From assembly GCA_013911715.1 (NCBI GenBank), contig JACEST010000068.1, positions 1 to 10,671 of the forward strand: a DNA stretch of 10,671 bases. Reading direction: 5' to 3'. Below, one piece after another: positions 1 through 5,943 of the stretch. The DNA is from Sphingopyxis sp. (GTDB lineage Bacteria > Pseudomonadota > Alphaproteobacteria > Sphingomonadales > Sphingomonadaceae). Numbering within the stretch: position 1 is the first letter of the stretch; each line of letters opens with the position of its first letter. The notes beneath the pieces were generated by a model, which saw only the letters and a program-made list of their open reading frames with translations, was not told the origin of the DNA and did not search any database. A program made the position numbers and the translations under genes.

Positions 1-927
1 CCCCCGATCCAATCCGCCTCCGCCACCGAAACACTTGCAACGCCGCTGATCCAGCCGTTCGATATCGACGCCAGCCGCCGCATGTCGGTGCCGGTGATGA
101 TCGGCGCGCAGGGGCCTTTTGCCTTCATTGTCGATACCGGGGCCGAGCGCACCGTCATTGCGCGCGAACTGGCCAACCGGCTCACGCTCGCCGAAGGTGC
201 GCCGCTGCGGCTGGCCACGATCAGCGGGCCGATGACCGCACCGTCCTATCGTGTCGCTGCGCTGGCGATGACCAACCTCACCCTCGCGCCGTTCGAGGCA
301 CCGGCGCTTTATGGCAACCACATCGGCGCTGCCGGATTGCTCGGGGTCGACATGCTGCATGGGCGGCGCGTGCTCATCGACTTTCGCAAGGAAGAAATGC
401 GCATCAGCGCCAGCCGCCGCAGCCAACGTCCGCTGATCCGTGATGATGATGCGATTGTCGTCACCGCGCGCAATCTGGCGGGTCGCCTGATCCTGTCGGA
501 TGCGCGCATCGATGGCAAGCGGGTCGATGTCATTGTCGATACCGGCGCGCAAACCAGCATCGGCAATCTTGCCATGATGCGGCTGGTGCGCAAGCGAAAG
601 CAGAACCGCTTCCCCTTTGTCGCCACCGAACTCACCGGGGTAAGCGGCGACACCATCGCGGCCCAAATGACGGTGCTGCGCCGCATCGATATCGAGGGGC
701 TCGACGTCAACGATCTCAGCATTTCTTTTGCCGACAGCCATGCCTTTCGCGCGCTGGGGCTGGGCGATCGTCCGGCAATGCTGCTCGGCATGGATGCGCT
801 GCGGCTGTTCGACCGGATCGAGATTGATTATGCCAACAAGCGCATCATCCTTGATCTGCCCGACGACGCGGCACGACCGGGTGGACAGCGGCTGGCGGCG
901 CATCCCCTGGCGGTCCCTTCCTCCTGA
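1..927 (+). CDS. Retropepsin-like aspartic protease with two lobes, 5'-truncated by the window edge
   Basis: The reading frame is open from base 1, so the true start probably lies upstream; the first in-window ATG (base 82) sits directly before conserved-looking protein and no ribosome binding site is evident there. Counting from that ATG, the protein carries two aspartic-protease signatures: DTGA with catalytic Asp18 (FIVDTGAERTVI) and DTGA with Asp153 (VIVDTGAQTS). Each is followed by the second psi-loop motif of the fold, LLGVD (about bases 334-351) and LLGMD (about bases 778-795). This means two complete retropepsin-like lobes in one chain, which could form one active site intramolecularly, as in pepsin, whereas many bacterial and viral retropepsins are homodimers of single lobes. 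Family proteins in alphaproteobacteria are often periplasmic; any signal peptide would be outside the window. Substrate unknown. The next gene starts 41 bp downstream on the same strand. Confidence 0.85.
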   Translation, partial: PPIQSASATETLATPLIQPFDIDASRRMSVPVMIGAQGPFAFIVDTGAERTVIARELANRLTLAEGAPLRLATISGPMTAPSYRVAALAMTNLTLAPFEAPALYGNHIGAAGLLGVDMLHGRRVLIDFRKEEMRISASRRSQRPLIRDDDAIVVTARNLAGRLILSDARIDGKRVDVIVDTGAQTSIGNLAMMRLVRKRKQNRFPFVATELTGVSGDTIAAQMTVLRRIDIEGLDVNDLSISFADSHAFRALGLGDRPAMLLGMDALRLFDRIEIDYANKRIILDLPDDAARPGGQRLAAHPLAVPSS

Positions 928-933
928 TCCCGC

Positions 934-960
934 TTGCGCCTTCGCCCGGGGCGCGATAGC
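934..960 (+). promoter_or_regulatory. Possible promoter for pdeM with little or no 5' leader
   Basis: TTGCGC at 934-939 and GATAGC at 955-960 resemble -35 and -10 hexamers, with a short 15-bp spacer. Only 8 bp separate the -10-like element from the GTG start at 969, so a transcript would begin at or near the start codon. The GC-rich spacer can also form a 5-bp hairpin (936-940 with 950-954). This is a weak pattern match, and the gene may instead be read through from the upstream protease gene. Confidence 0.25.
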
Positions 961-968
961 GCGCAGCC

Positions 969-1676
969 GTGGAACCGGCCCCCGACCCCTTTGCCTTTGA
1001 ATTCGCCGGTGAGTGGTGGCGCGCAACGCCCGAAGGCGCGCTATTCTGGCCGCGCCACCGCATATTGCTGGTCGCCGACCTCCACCTCGAAAAGGCGAGC
1101 TGGTACGCCCGTCACGGCCAGCCGCTGCCGCCCTATGACAGCCGGGCAACGCTGGCATCGCTCGGTGCCATCGCCGCGCGGCTGGACCCGCGCGAAATAT
1201 GGTGCCTTGGCGACAGTTTCCACGACCGCGACGGCCAGGCCCGGATCGACCCGGCGGCAGAGGCGCTGTTGCTACGCCTCGCGGCGCGGCATCGCTGGTT
1301 GTTCATTGCCGGTAATCATGACGGCCTGCCCGATGGGCGCTGGGGGACATCATCGGTCGATGTGCTGACGCACGGCGGGCTGGTGTTTCGCCACGAACAT
1401 GACCCGGACGACCCGCGTCCGCAGCTTTCGGGCCATTATCATCCCAAAGCATCGGTTGCGCTGCGCGGCCGCCATGTCCGGCGGCCCTGTTTTGCCTGCG
1501 GCGAAAGCGCGCTGATCCTGCCCGCCTTTGGCAGCCTCACCGGCGGGCTCGACATCGATGATCCGGCAATCGCACGCCTGTTCACTGGACCCTATGCCGC
1601 GTTGGTGCCAACCGCACAGGGGATTGCGACATTTCCCCGCGCGCCTGTGGCGAAAATGTCGCATATTCGTGAATAA
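969..1676 (+). CDS. pdeM: Ligase-associated DNA damage response endonuclease PdeM (metallophosphoesterase)
   Basis: A 235-residue calcineurin-like metallophosphoesterase. All the metal-binding motifs are visible: D37-x-H39 (VADLHLEK), G81-D82 (CLGD), G115-N116-H117-D118 (AGNHD) and G155-H156-x-H158 (SGHYH). The overall pattern, especially LLVADLHLEKASWYARHG near the N-terminus and the C-terminal LPAFGSLTGG segment, is that of the PdeM family, which in many bacteria is encoded with an Lhr-type DEXH helicase, an exonuclease and an ATP-dependent DNA ligase in a presumed DNA repair set. None of those partners lies in this window; they could be upstream of base 1. The start is GTG at 969; there is no Shine-Dalgarno sequence before it, and MEPAPDPFAFEF is a plausible family N-terminus. 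Cytoplasmic, predicted two-metal phosphodiesterase. The stop codon overlaps an AT-rich dyad ahead of the receptor gene. Confidence 0.9.
   Translation: MEPAPDPFAFEFAGEWWRATPEGALFWPRHRILLVADLHLEKASWYARHGQPLPPYDSRATLASLGAIAARLDPREIWCLGDSFHDRDGQARIDPAAEALLLRLAARHRWLFIAGNHDGLPDGRWGTSSVDVLTHGGLVFRHEHDPDDPRPQLSGHYHPKASVALRGRHVRRPCFACGESALILPAFGSLTGGLDIDDPAIARLFTGPYAALVPTAQGIATFPRAPVAKMSHIRE
1626..1662. repeat. 9-bp perfect inverted repeat inside the 3' end of pdeM
   Basis: GCGACATTT at 1626-1634 is the exact reverse complement of AAATGTCGC at 1654-1662, with 19 bp between them. It lies inside the last codons of pdeM. There is no T-run after it, so it is not a standard intrinsic terminator. It could fold in the mRNA or act as a DNA dyad near the receptor promoter; function is not known. 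Confidence 0.6.
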
Positions 1677-1688
1677 TCTGCGATTATT
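1664..1688. promoter_or_regulatory. Overlapping AT-rich dyads, candidate operator upstream of the TonB-dependent receptor
   Basis: Two overlapping palindromes span the pdeM stop codon: TATTC-GT-GAATA (1664-1675) and AATAAT-CTGCG-ATTATT (1672-1688). The second resembles the NATAAT/ATTATN half-sites of Fur-type boxes, and the site lies about 85 bp before the start of an outer-membrane receptor gene, the usual class of Fur target. The assignment to Fur is inference; other dyad-binding regulators are equally possible. The rest of the interval to 1755 holds only weak promoter-like AT stretches (CATAAA at 1735-1740, TATAAA at 1743-1748) with no convincing -35. Confidence 0.35.
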
Positions 1689-1755
1689 GCTGCACCGCGC
1701 CTAGCAACATGGGCGCTCAGCGTTATGACGACGCCATAAAGATATAAAAATTGAT

Positions 1756-1763
1756 GGGAGAGG
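1756..1763 (+). promoter_or_regulatory. Ribosome binding site that sets the receptor start
   Basis: GGGAGAGG is a strong Shine-Dalgarno match ending 8 bp before the ATG at 1772. It rules out the upstream in-frame TTG (1751) and ATG (1754) as starts, because they precede or overlap it. Confidence 0.8.
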
Positions 1764-1771
1764 ATGATATT

Positions 1772-4573
1772 ATGACCAAATTTCGCTTGATCGGCGCAGC
1801 GAATCTGCTGCGCGGAACTGCCCTCGGCGTCACGCTTGCCGTAGCGGCAGTGGCCATGCCAGCCGCCGCGCAGGATGCTGAGGCGGCTGCCGAGGAATCG
1901 GATGACGGCACGATCATCGTAACCGCCACACGCCGCAGCGAGGCACTGTCCGACGTGCCCATCGCTGTGTCCGCAGTCACCGGCGAAACGCTGGAAAAAA
2001 CAGGCGCAACCGACGTGCGCGCGCTGGGTCAGGTTGTCCCGTCGCTGCTCGTGTCTGGCGCCACGAGCGAGGTCAATTTCACTGCGCGTATCCGCGGCAT
2101 CGGCACTGTTGGTGAAAACCCAGGGCTGGAATCGTCAGTCGGCCTGTTCATCGACGGCGTCTATCGCAGCCGCACCGGCGTGGGCCTGTCCGAACTGGGA
2201 GAAATTGAACGCGTCGAAGTGCTGCGCGGACCGCAGGGCACGCTGTTTGGCCGCAATTCGACCGCTGGCCTCATCAACATCGTGACCAAGGGCCCACAGA
2301 TTGGCGAATTCAGCGGCAAAGCGGCTATCTCCTATGGCAATTTTAATTATTGGCGTGCCGACGGCAGCGTCAACGCGCCGCTCGGCGACAGCGCCGCTGT
2401 CCGCCTTGATGGCGTGTGGCAACAGCGCGATGGCTTTATCGACAATGTAACGCCGAACCAACCCGACATTAATGATCGCGACCGCTATCTGGTGCGCGGC
2501 CAACTGCTGTTTGAGCCAAGCGATAGCATCAAAATCCGCCTGATTGCCGATTACAGCTCGCGCAGTGAAAATTGCTGCGGTGCCGTCATCCTCAATCCGG
2601 TCCGCAACCTGAGCCGCGCGAGCGCCACCGGGTCGGGACTGGCCAATGTCGTGCAATCGCCCAACACGCTGCTGCCGCTTCTCCAGGCCCTCGGTGCCAA
2701 TCACCAGATTGCTCCGGTCGGCACCAGTTTTGTCCGCCGTCAAGCGACGACTCCGGGGGTCGATTACCGTTCGGACAGCACCGACTGGGGCGTTTCGGGC
2801 GAACTTACGTGGGAATTGGGCGCTGCGTCGCTGACATCGATCACCGCCTATCGCGATTTCGAGAACGCGCAGGGACAGGACGCCGACTTCTCTGGCGTCG
2901 ACATTCTTCGCCGGAGCGATCTCGACCGCCGCTTCCGCCTGTTCACACAGGAACTGCGGCTGCAGGGCGAAGCTTTTGACGGTCGTCTCGACTGGCTGAT
3001 CGGCGGCTATTATTCTGATGAAAAACTGAACGTCGACGATGACATCGTCTATGGCAACAATTACGAACAATATGCCAACTGCCTGTTGTTCGCTGGCGTG
3101 CTGCCGTCGGCCGTGCTGCCGACCAACCCCTTCTGCGTGAATGTCCCGGTATTGCAAGCGACAGCGGCCGCCACCGGCAGTTCGACGCTCGCGGCTTTGG
3201 TTGCCAATCCGGCGCGCCCGGGTTTCGGTTCACTCGCAGCAGTGCTGGGCCAGCCGACCATCGCCATCAACGGCACCGGCAACCAGAGTTCGACCTTTGA
3301 ACAACAGAGCCGCAATTTTGCAGTTTTCACCCATAACAGTTTCGACATCATCGAAGATACCCTGACCTTGACCGTCGGCGCTCGCTATACTGATGAAAGG
3401 AAAACATTGGATGCCAACGCCAATTTCAACAATGGCATCTGTCCGCTGATCGTCAATTCGCCGTTCCAGGCGTTTGCGACATTGCCCTGTGTCATCAACG
3501 GCACCGCGCCCGATTTCGCGCGCGGTTCCACCGGGACGGCGTTTGAGGACGACCGGTTCACCGGCACGGTCGTGCTCAGCTGGAAACCCAGCCCGGACTG
3601 GCTGGTCTATGGGTCGGCGTCAAAGGGCTATAAGGCTGGGGGCTTCAACGTTGACTTCTCGGCGCTTGATCGTCCGTGCTTCACGGCATTTGACGCCGCG
3701 TGTGCAGCGCGTCTGGCACGGCCCGCCAACACGACCGGCAATGGCCGCGCCGAAGCCAGTGACCTGCAGTTCGCAAGCGAAACAGTCGATGCCTATGAAT
3801 TTGGCGTCAAATGGAATGGTCCGGGCGCCGATATCAATATTGCCGCTTTCTATCAAAGCTATAGCAATTATCAGCTAAACACCTTCAATGGCGTGAACTT
3901 CGAGGTGACCAACATTCAGGCGTGTCGTGATGACCTGAATGGCACCGATCGCGATAGCTCGCCAGTGACAGGCGCGTGCGCATCTGACCGCTTGCGCCCC
4001 GGCGTGATTTCGAGGGGCTTCGAGATTGAAAGCTTCTTGCGCCCGGCGCGTTATTTCTCGGTCAACATGGGTCTGACCTATGTCGACACGCTCTACCGCA
4101 ACAATTTGACCGGTACCGGCGGTCAGCCATTGTCGCCGGTATTGTTCCAGCTGCCTGGCAACAATGTGTCCAACTCATCGGAATTTGTGGCCACTGCCGG
4201 CATCAGCTGGACCCCGCCGATCGGCGACAATGGCATGACGGGTCTCGTCTATCTCGATACCCGGCTGCAAAGCGACACCAACACGGGGTCCGATCTTGAT
4301 CTGGAAAAGGTGCAGGACGGCTTTGCGGTGTTCAACGGCCGGATCGGTCTTTATGGAAATGATCGCGCGTGGGGCATCGAATTGTGGGGCCAGAATCTGC
4401 TGAACAAGAAATTTTACCAGATTGCCGCCGATACCCCGCTCCAGGGCGGCGGCACCCTTGCCGCAGTGGCCGCACCCGCGTCGAGCGGGCTGCCTGCAAC
4501 CGCCAACCAGCTGTTCATCGGCTTCCCCGGCGAACCGCGCACCTATGGCATCACGCTGCGCGGCAGCTTCTGA
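1772..4573 (+). CDS. TonB-dependent outer-membrane receptor
   Basis: A 933-residue outer-membrane receptor that would take up a substrate (siderophore, cofactor, oligosaccharide or other nutrient; not determinable from sequence) using TonB-ExbBD energy. Residues 1-33 form a signal peptide (cleavage near MPAAA/QDA). A TonB-box-like GTIIVTATRR follows at about 46-55, then the plug domain with its hallmark LRGPQGTLFGRNSTAGLINI, then a 22-strand-type beta barrel with aromatic-rich strands (for example VYGSASKGYKAGGFN) ending in RTYGITLRGSF, a Phe-terminated BAM recognition strand. All ten cysteines occur as five local pairs in predicted loops. The start is fixed by the Shine-Dalgarno sequence at 1756-1763. 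The gene stands alone between a dyad-rich leader and a strong terminator, so it is probably monocistronic. Length is typical of sphingomonad receptors in this class, of which each genome usually has many. Confidence 0.95.
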   Translation: MTKFRLIGAANLLRGTALGVTLAVAAVAMPAAAQDAEAAAEESDDGTIIVTATRRSEALSDVPIAVSAVTGETLEKTGATDVRALGQVVPSLLVSGATSEVNFTARIRGIGTVGENPGLESSVGLFIDGVYRSRTGVGLSELGEIERVEVLRGPQGTLFGRNSTAGLINIVTKGPQIGEFSGKAAISYGNFNYWRADGSVNAPLGDSAAVRLDGVWQQRDGFIDNVTPNQPDINDRDRYLVRGQLLFEPSDSIKIRLIADYSSRSENCCGAVILNPVRNLSRASATGSGLANVVQSPNTLLPLLQALGANHQIAPVGTSFVRRQATTPGVDYRSDSTDWGVSGELTWELGAASLTSITAYRDFENAQGQDADFSGVDILRRSDLDRRFRLFTQELRLQGEAFDGRLDWLIGGYYSDEKLNVDDDIVYGNNYEQYANCLLFAGVLPSAVLPTNPFCVNVPVLQATAAATGSSTLAALVANPARPGFGSLAAVLGQPTIAINGTGNQSSTFEQQSRNFAVFTHNSFDIIEDTLTLTVGARYTDERKTLDANANFNNGICPLIVNSPFQAFATLPCVINGTAPDFARGSTGTAFEDDRFTGTVVLSWKPSPDWLVYGSASKGYKAGGFNVDFSALDRPCFTAFDAACAARLARPANTTGNGRAEASDLQFASETVDAYEFGVKWNGPGADINIAAFYQSYSNYQLNTFNGVNFEVTNIQACRDDLNGTDRDSSPVTGACASDRLRPGVISRGFEIESFLRPARYFSVNMGLTYVDTLYRNNLTGTGGQPLSPVLFQLPGNNVSNSSEFVATAGISWTPPIGDNGMTGLVYLDTRLQSDTNTGSDLDLEKVQDGFAVFNGRIGLYGNDRAWGIELWGQNLLNKKFYQIAADTPLQGGGTLAAVAAPASSGLPATANQLFIGFPGEPRTYGITLRGSF

Positions 4574-4598
4574 TCGCCTGAGAAAATGACCTGACAGG

Positions 4599-4629
4599 GC
4601 CCGTCCACCACCTGGTGGGCGGGCTTTTT
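4599..4629 (+). terminator. Rho-independent terminator of the receptor gene
   Basis: An 11-bp stem (4599-4609 with 4614-4624, one G-U pair in RNA) closes a 4-nt ACCT loop and is followed at once by TTTTT (4625-4629). It begins 25 bp after the receptor stop. It lies between convergent genes, but on the minus strand no T-run follows the stem, so it is probably one-directional and a poor terminator for the yggS-type gene. Confidence 0.9.
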
Positions 4630-4636
4630 CTATGCG

Positions 4637-5302
4637 CTATTCGCGCGCCCCGAACAGCGCCGTGCCCACGCGCACATGCGTCGCGCCCAGCATGACGGCG
4701 GTTTCATAATCGCTGCTCATCCCCATGCTGCGCAGCGCCAGCGCATGGCGATCTGCCAGCTCCGCGAGCAGCGCGAAATAGGGCGCGGGCTCGGTGCCCA
4801 GCGGCGGCACCGCCATCAACCCCGCGATGGTCAGCCCGGCATCGCTGGCCTCGGCCAACAGCGCGGGCAGGCCGGTGATCGCCACGCCGCCCTTTTGCGG
4901 CTCGTTGCCGATATTGACCTGCACGAACAAAGTCGGTTGCCGTCCGGCTGCGTCGCACGCCTTCGCCAGCGCCGTCACCAGCGACGACCGGTCGAGCGAA
5001 TGAATGGCATCGAACAGCGCCACCGCCTCACCGGCCTTGTTCGATTGCAATTGGCCAATCAGATGCAGTTCAATATCGGGGGTCGCGGCGCGCAATTCAG
5101 GCCATTTGCCCGCCGCCTCCTGCACCCGATTCTCACCAAAGACGCGCTGTCCGGCGGCAATCAGCGGCGCGATGGTGGCGGCATCGTGGGTCTTGCTGAC
5201 CGCAATCAGCGTGACATCATCGGCCGCGCGCCCCGCGCGCCGCGCGGCGGCGGCGATAGCGTCGTGCACGGCGGCCAATCGCTGCGCGGCGTCGTCGGTC
5301 AT
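4637..5302 (-). CDS. yggS: YggS/PLPBP-family pyridoxal 5'-phosphate homeostasis protein
   Basis: A 221-residue cytoplasmic PLP-binding protein of the YggS/PROSC (COG0325) family, which controls vitamin B6 vitamer and amino/keto acid balance and has no known enzymatic activity. It folds as a single alanine-racemase-like TIM barrel. Visible landmarks are the PLP-linking Lys37 in LIAVSKTH, GENRVQEA at 55-62, HLIGQLQSNK at 79-88, VQVNIGNEPQKGG, a SMGMSSDYE phosphate-binding segment near 193, and the terminal RVGTALFGARE. Length is slightly below the roughly 230 residues usual for the family, with nothing missing. The ATG is preceded by AAGAGG about 10 bp upstream. It is transcribed away from the ThiE-like gene and towards the receptor terminator. 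Confidence 0.95.
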   Translation of the reverse strand: MTDDAAQRLAAVHDAIAAAARRAGRAADDVTLIAVSKTHDAATIAPLIAAGQRVFGENRVQEAAGKWPELRAATPDIELHLIGQLQSNKAGEAVALFDAIHSLDRSSLVTALAKACDAAGRQPTLFVQVNIGNEPQKGGVAITGLPALLAEASDAGLTIAGLMAVPPLGTEPAPYFALLAELADRHALALRSMGMSSDYETAVMLGATHVRVGTALFGARE

Positions 5303-5340
5303 ACTTGCATCGCCTCTTGCTTGTGCCTGCTGGGCGCTTG

Positions 5341-5370
5341 CCTATAGGGTCGCGCATGGCCCCTTGTCAT
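5341..5370. promoter_or_regulatory. Candidate divergent promoter with a shared palindromic -10 element
   Basis: CCTATAGG at 5341-5348 is its own reverse complement, so TATAGG can be read as a -10 hexamer on both strands. On the minus strand, ATGACA (5370-5365, five of six matches to TTGACA) lies 18 bp upstream and would serve the yggS-type gene with a leader of about 33 nt. On the plus strand, TTGTGC (5321-5326) lies 16 bp upstream and is weaker; transcription would begin almost at the ATG at 5356. This is pattern matching only; promoter consensus in alphaproteobacteria is loose. Confidence 0.35.
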
Positions 5371-5934
5371 CACCCGCGCGGCGGCTGGCTGCTCACCGAT
5401 GCGCGGCTCGACGGGCATGGGCTGGCGGCGGCGCGGCGCCTGCCCCCCGGCAGCACGATCATCTTGCGCAGCGATACGCTCGCACCCGCTGCGCGGCGCG
5501 CGCTTGCGGTCAGGCTCAAACATATCGTCCGGGCGCGGCGGCTGCGCCTGTTTGTGGCCAGCGGGGACATTGGCATGGTGCGGCGGATGGGGGCCGATGG
5601 GGTGCATTTGCGCGGCCGTTCGGCACGGCTGGCGGCAGCGGCGCGCCGCGCTGGCCTTGCCACCAGCGCGCCGGTGCATAATCACGCCGAAGCGCGCAGC
5701 GCGGCGCGGGCGCGCATCGATCATGCGCTGATTTCGCCGCTCCATGCGACGCGCAGCCACCCCGGCGCGCCGACCATCTCGCCGCGCCGCTTTATCGCGC
5801 TCGCGCTGGCGGCGTGCGCTGCGCCGGTCGCGGTGGGCGGGATGACGGCGGCGCGGCACCGCGCGCTGCGGCTGCGCACCAGCCGCATCAAACTCGCCTG
5901 GGCCGCTATCGATGCATGGGAAAAGCCGCGCTAA
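5356..5934 (+). CDS. ThiE/TenI-like protein, probably not a canonical thiamine-phosphate synthase
   Basis: A 192-residue protein with the ThiE/TenI TIM-barrel layout: WLLTDARL at the N-terminus, MGADGVHLRGR at about 78-88, a HNHAEARSA helix, ISPLHATRSHPG (the equivalent of the GPVFPTxTK loop) and PVAVGGMT. Similar genes in sphingomonads are usually labelled thiamine phosphate synthase. Several active-site motifs of true ThiE are altered: the QLR-x-K diphosphate motif reads ILRSDT, the Mg-binding NDR motif reads VASGD, and the terminal GVAVISAI phosphate segment is IKLAWAAIDAW. I therefore infer a relaxed or changed function. ATG at 5356 is preferred over an upstream TTG at 5305, because the family N-terminus begins just after it. 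There is no Shine-Dalgarno sequence. The protein is very Ala/Arg-rich. Its stop lies 9 bp from the stop of the convergent minus-strand gene. Confidence 0.75.
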   Translation: MAPCHHPRGGWLLTDARLDGHGLAAARRLPPGSTIILRSDTLAPAARRALAVRLKHIVRARRLRLFVASGDIGMVRRMGADGVHLRGRSARLAAAARRAGLATSAPVHNHAEARSAARARIDHALISPLHATRSHPGAPTISPRRFIALALAACAAPVAVGGMTAARHRALRLRTSRIKLAWAAIDAWEKPR

Positions 5935-5943
5935 GCGCCGCGA

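Noticed and set aside
2135..3157. A 340-codon minus-strand open frame inside the receptor gene
   Set aside because: It is antisense to the conserved plug and early barrel of the receptor, with no ribosome binding site or recognisable domain.
4599..4629. The receptor terminator acting in both directions for the convergent genes
   Set aside because: No T-run follows the stem on the minus strand, so two-way function is not supported.
4676..5347. A 223-codon plus-strand open frame opposite the yggS-type gene
   Set aside because: It is the complement of strongly conserved YggS coding sequence, and its Arg/Gln/Gly-rich translation resembles no family.
5305..5355. A TTG-initiated upstream extension of the ThiE-like gene
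   Set aside because: It would start 3 bp from the divergent yggS-type start, crosses the candidate promoter, and adds residues before the family N-terminus.
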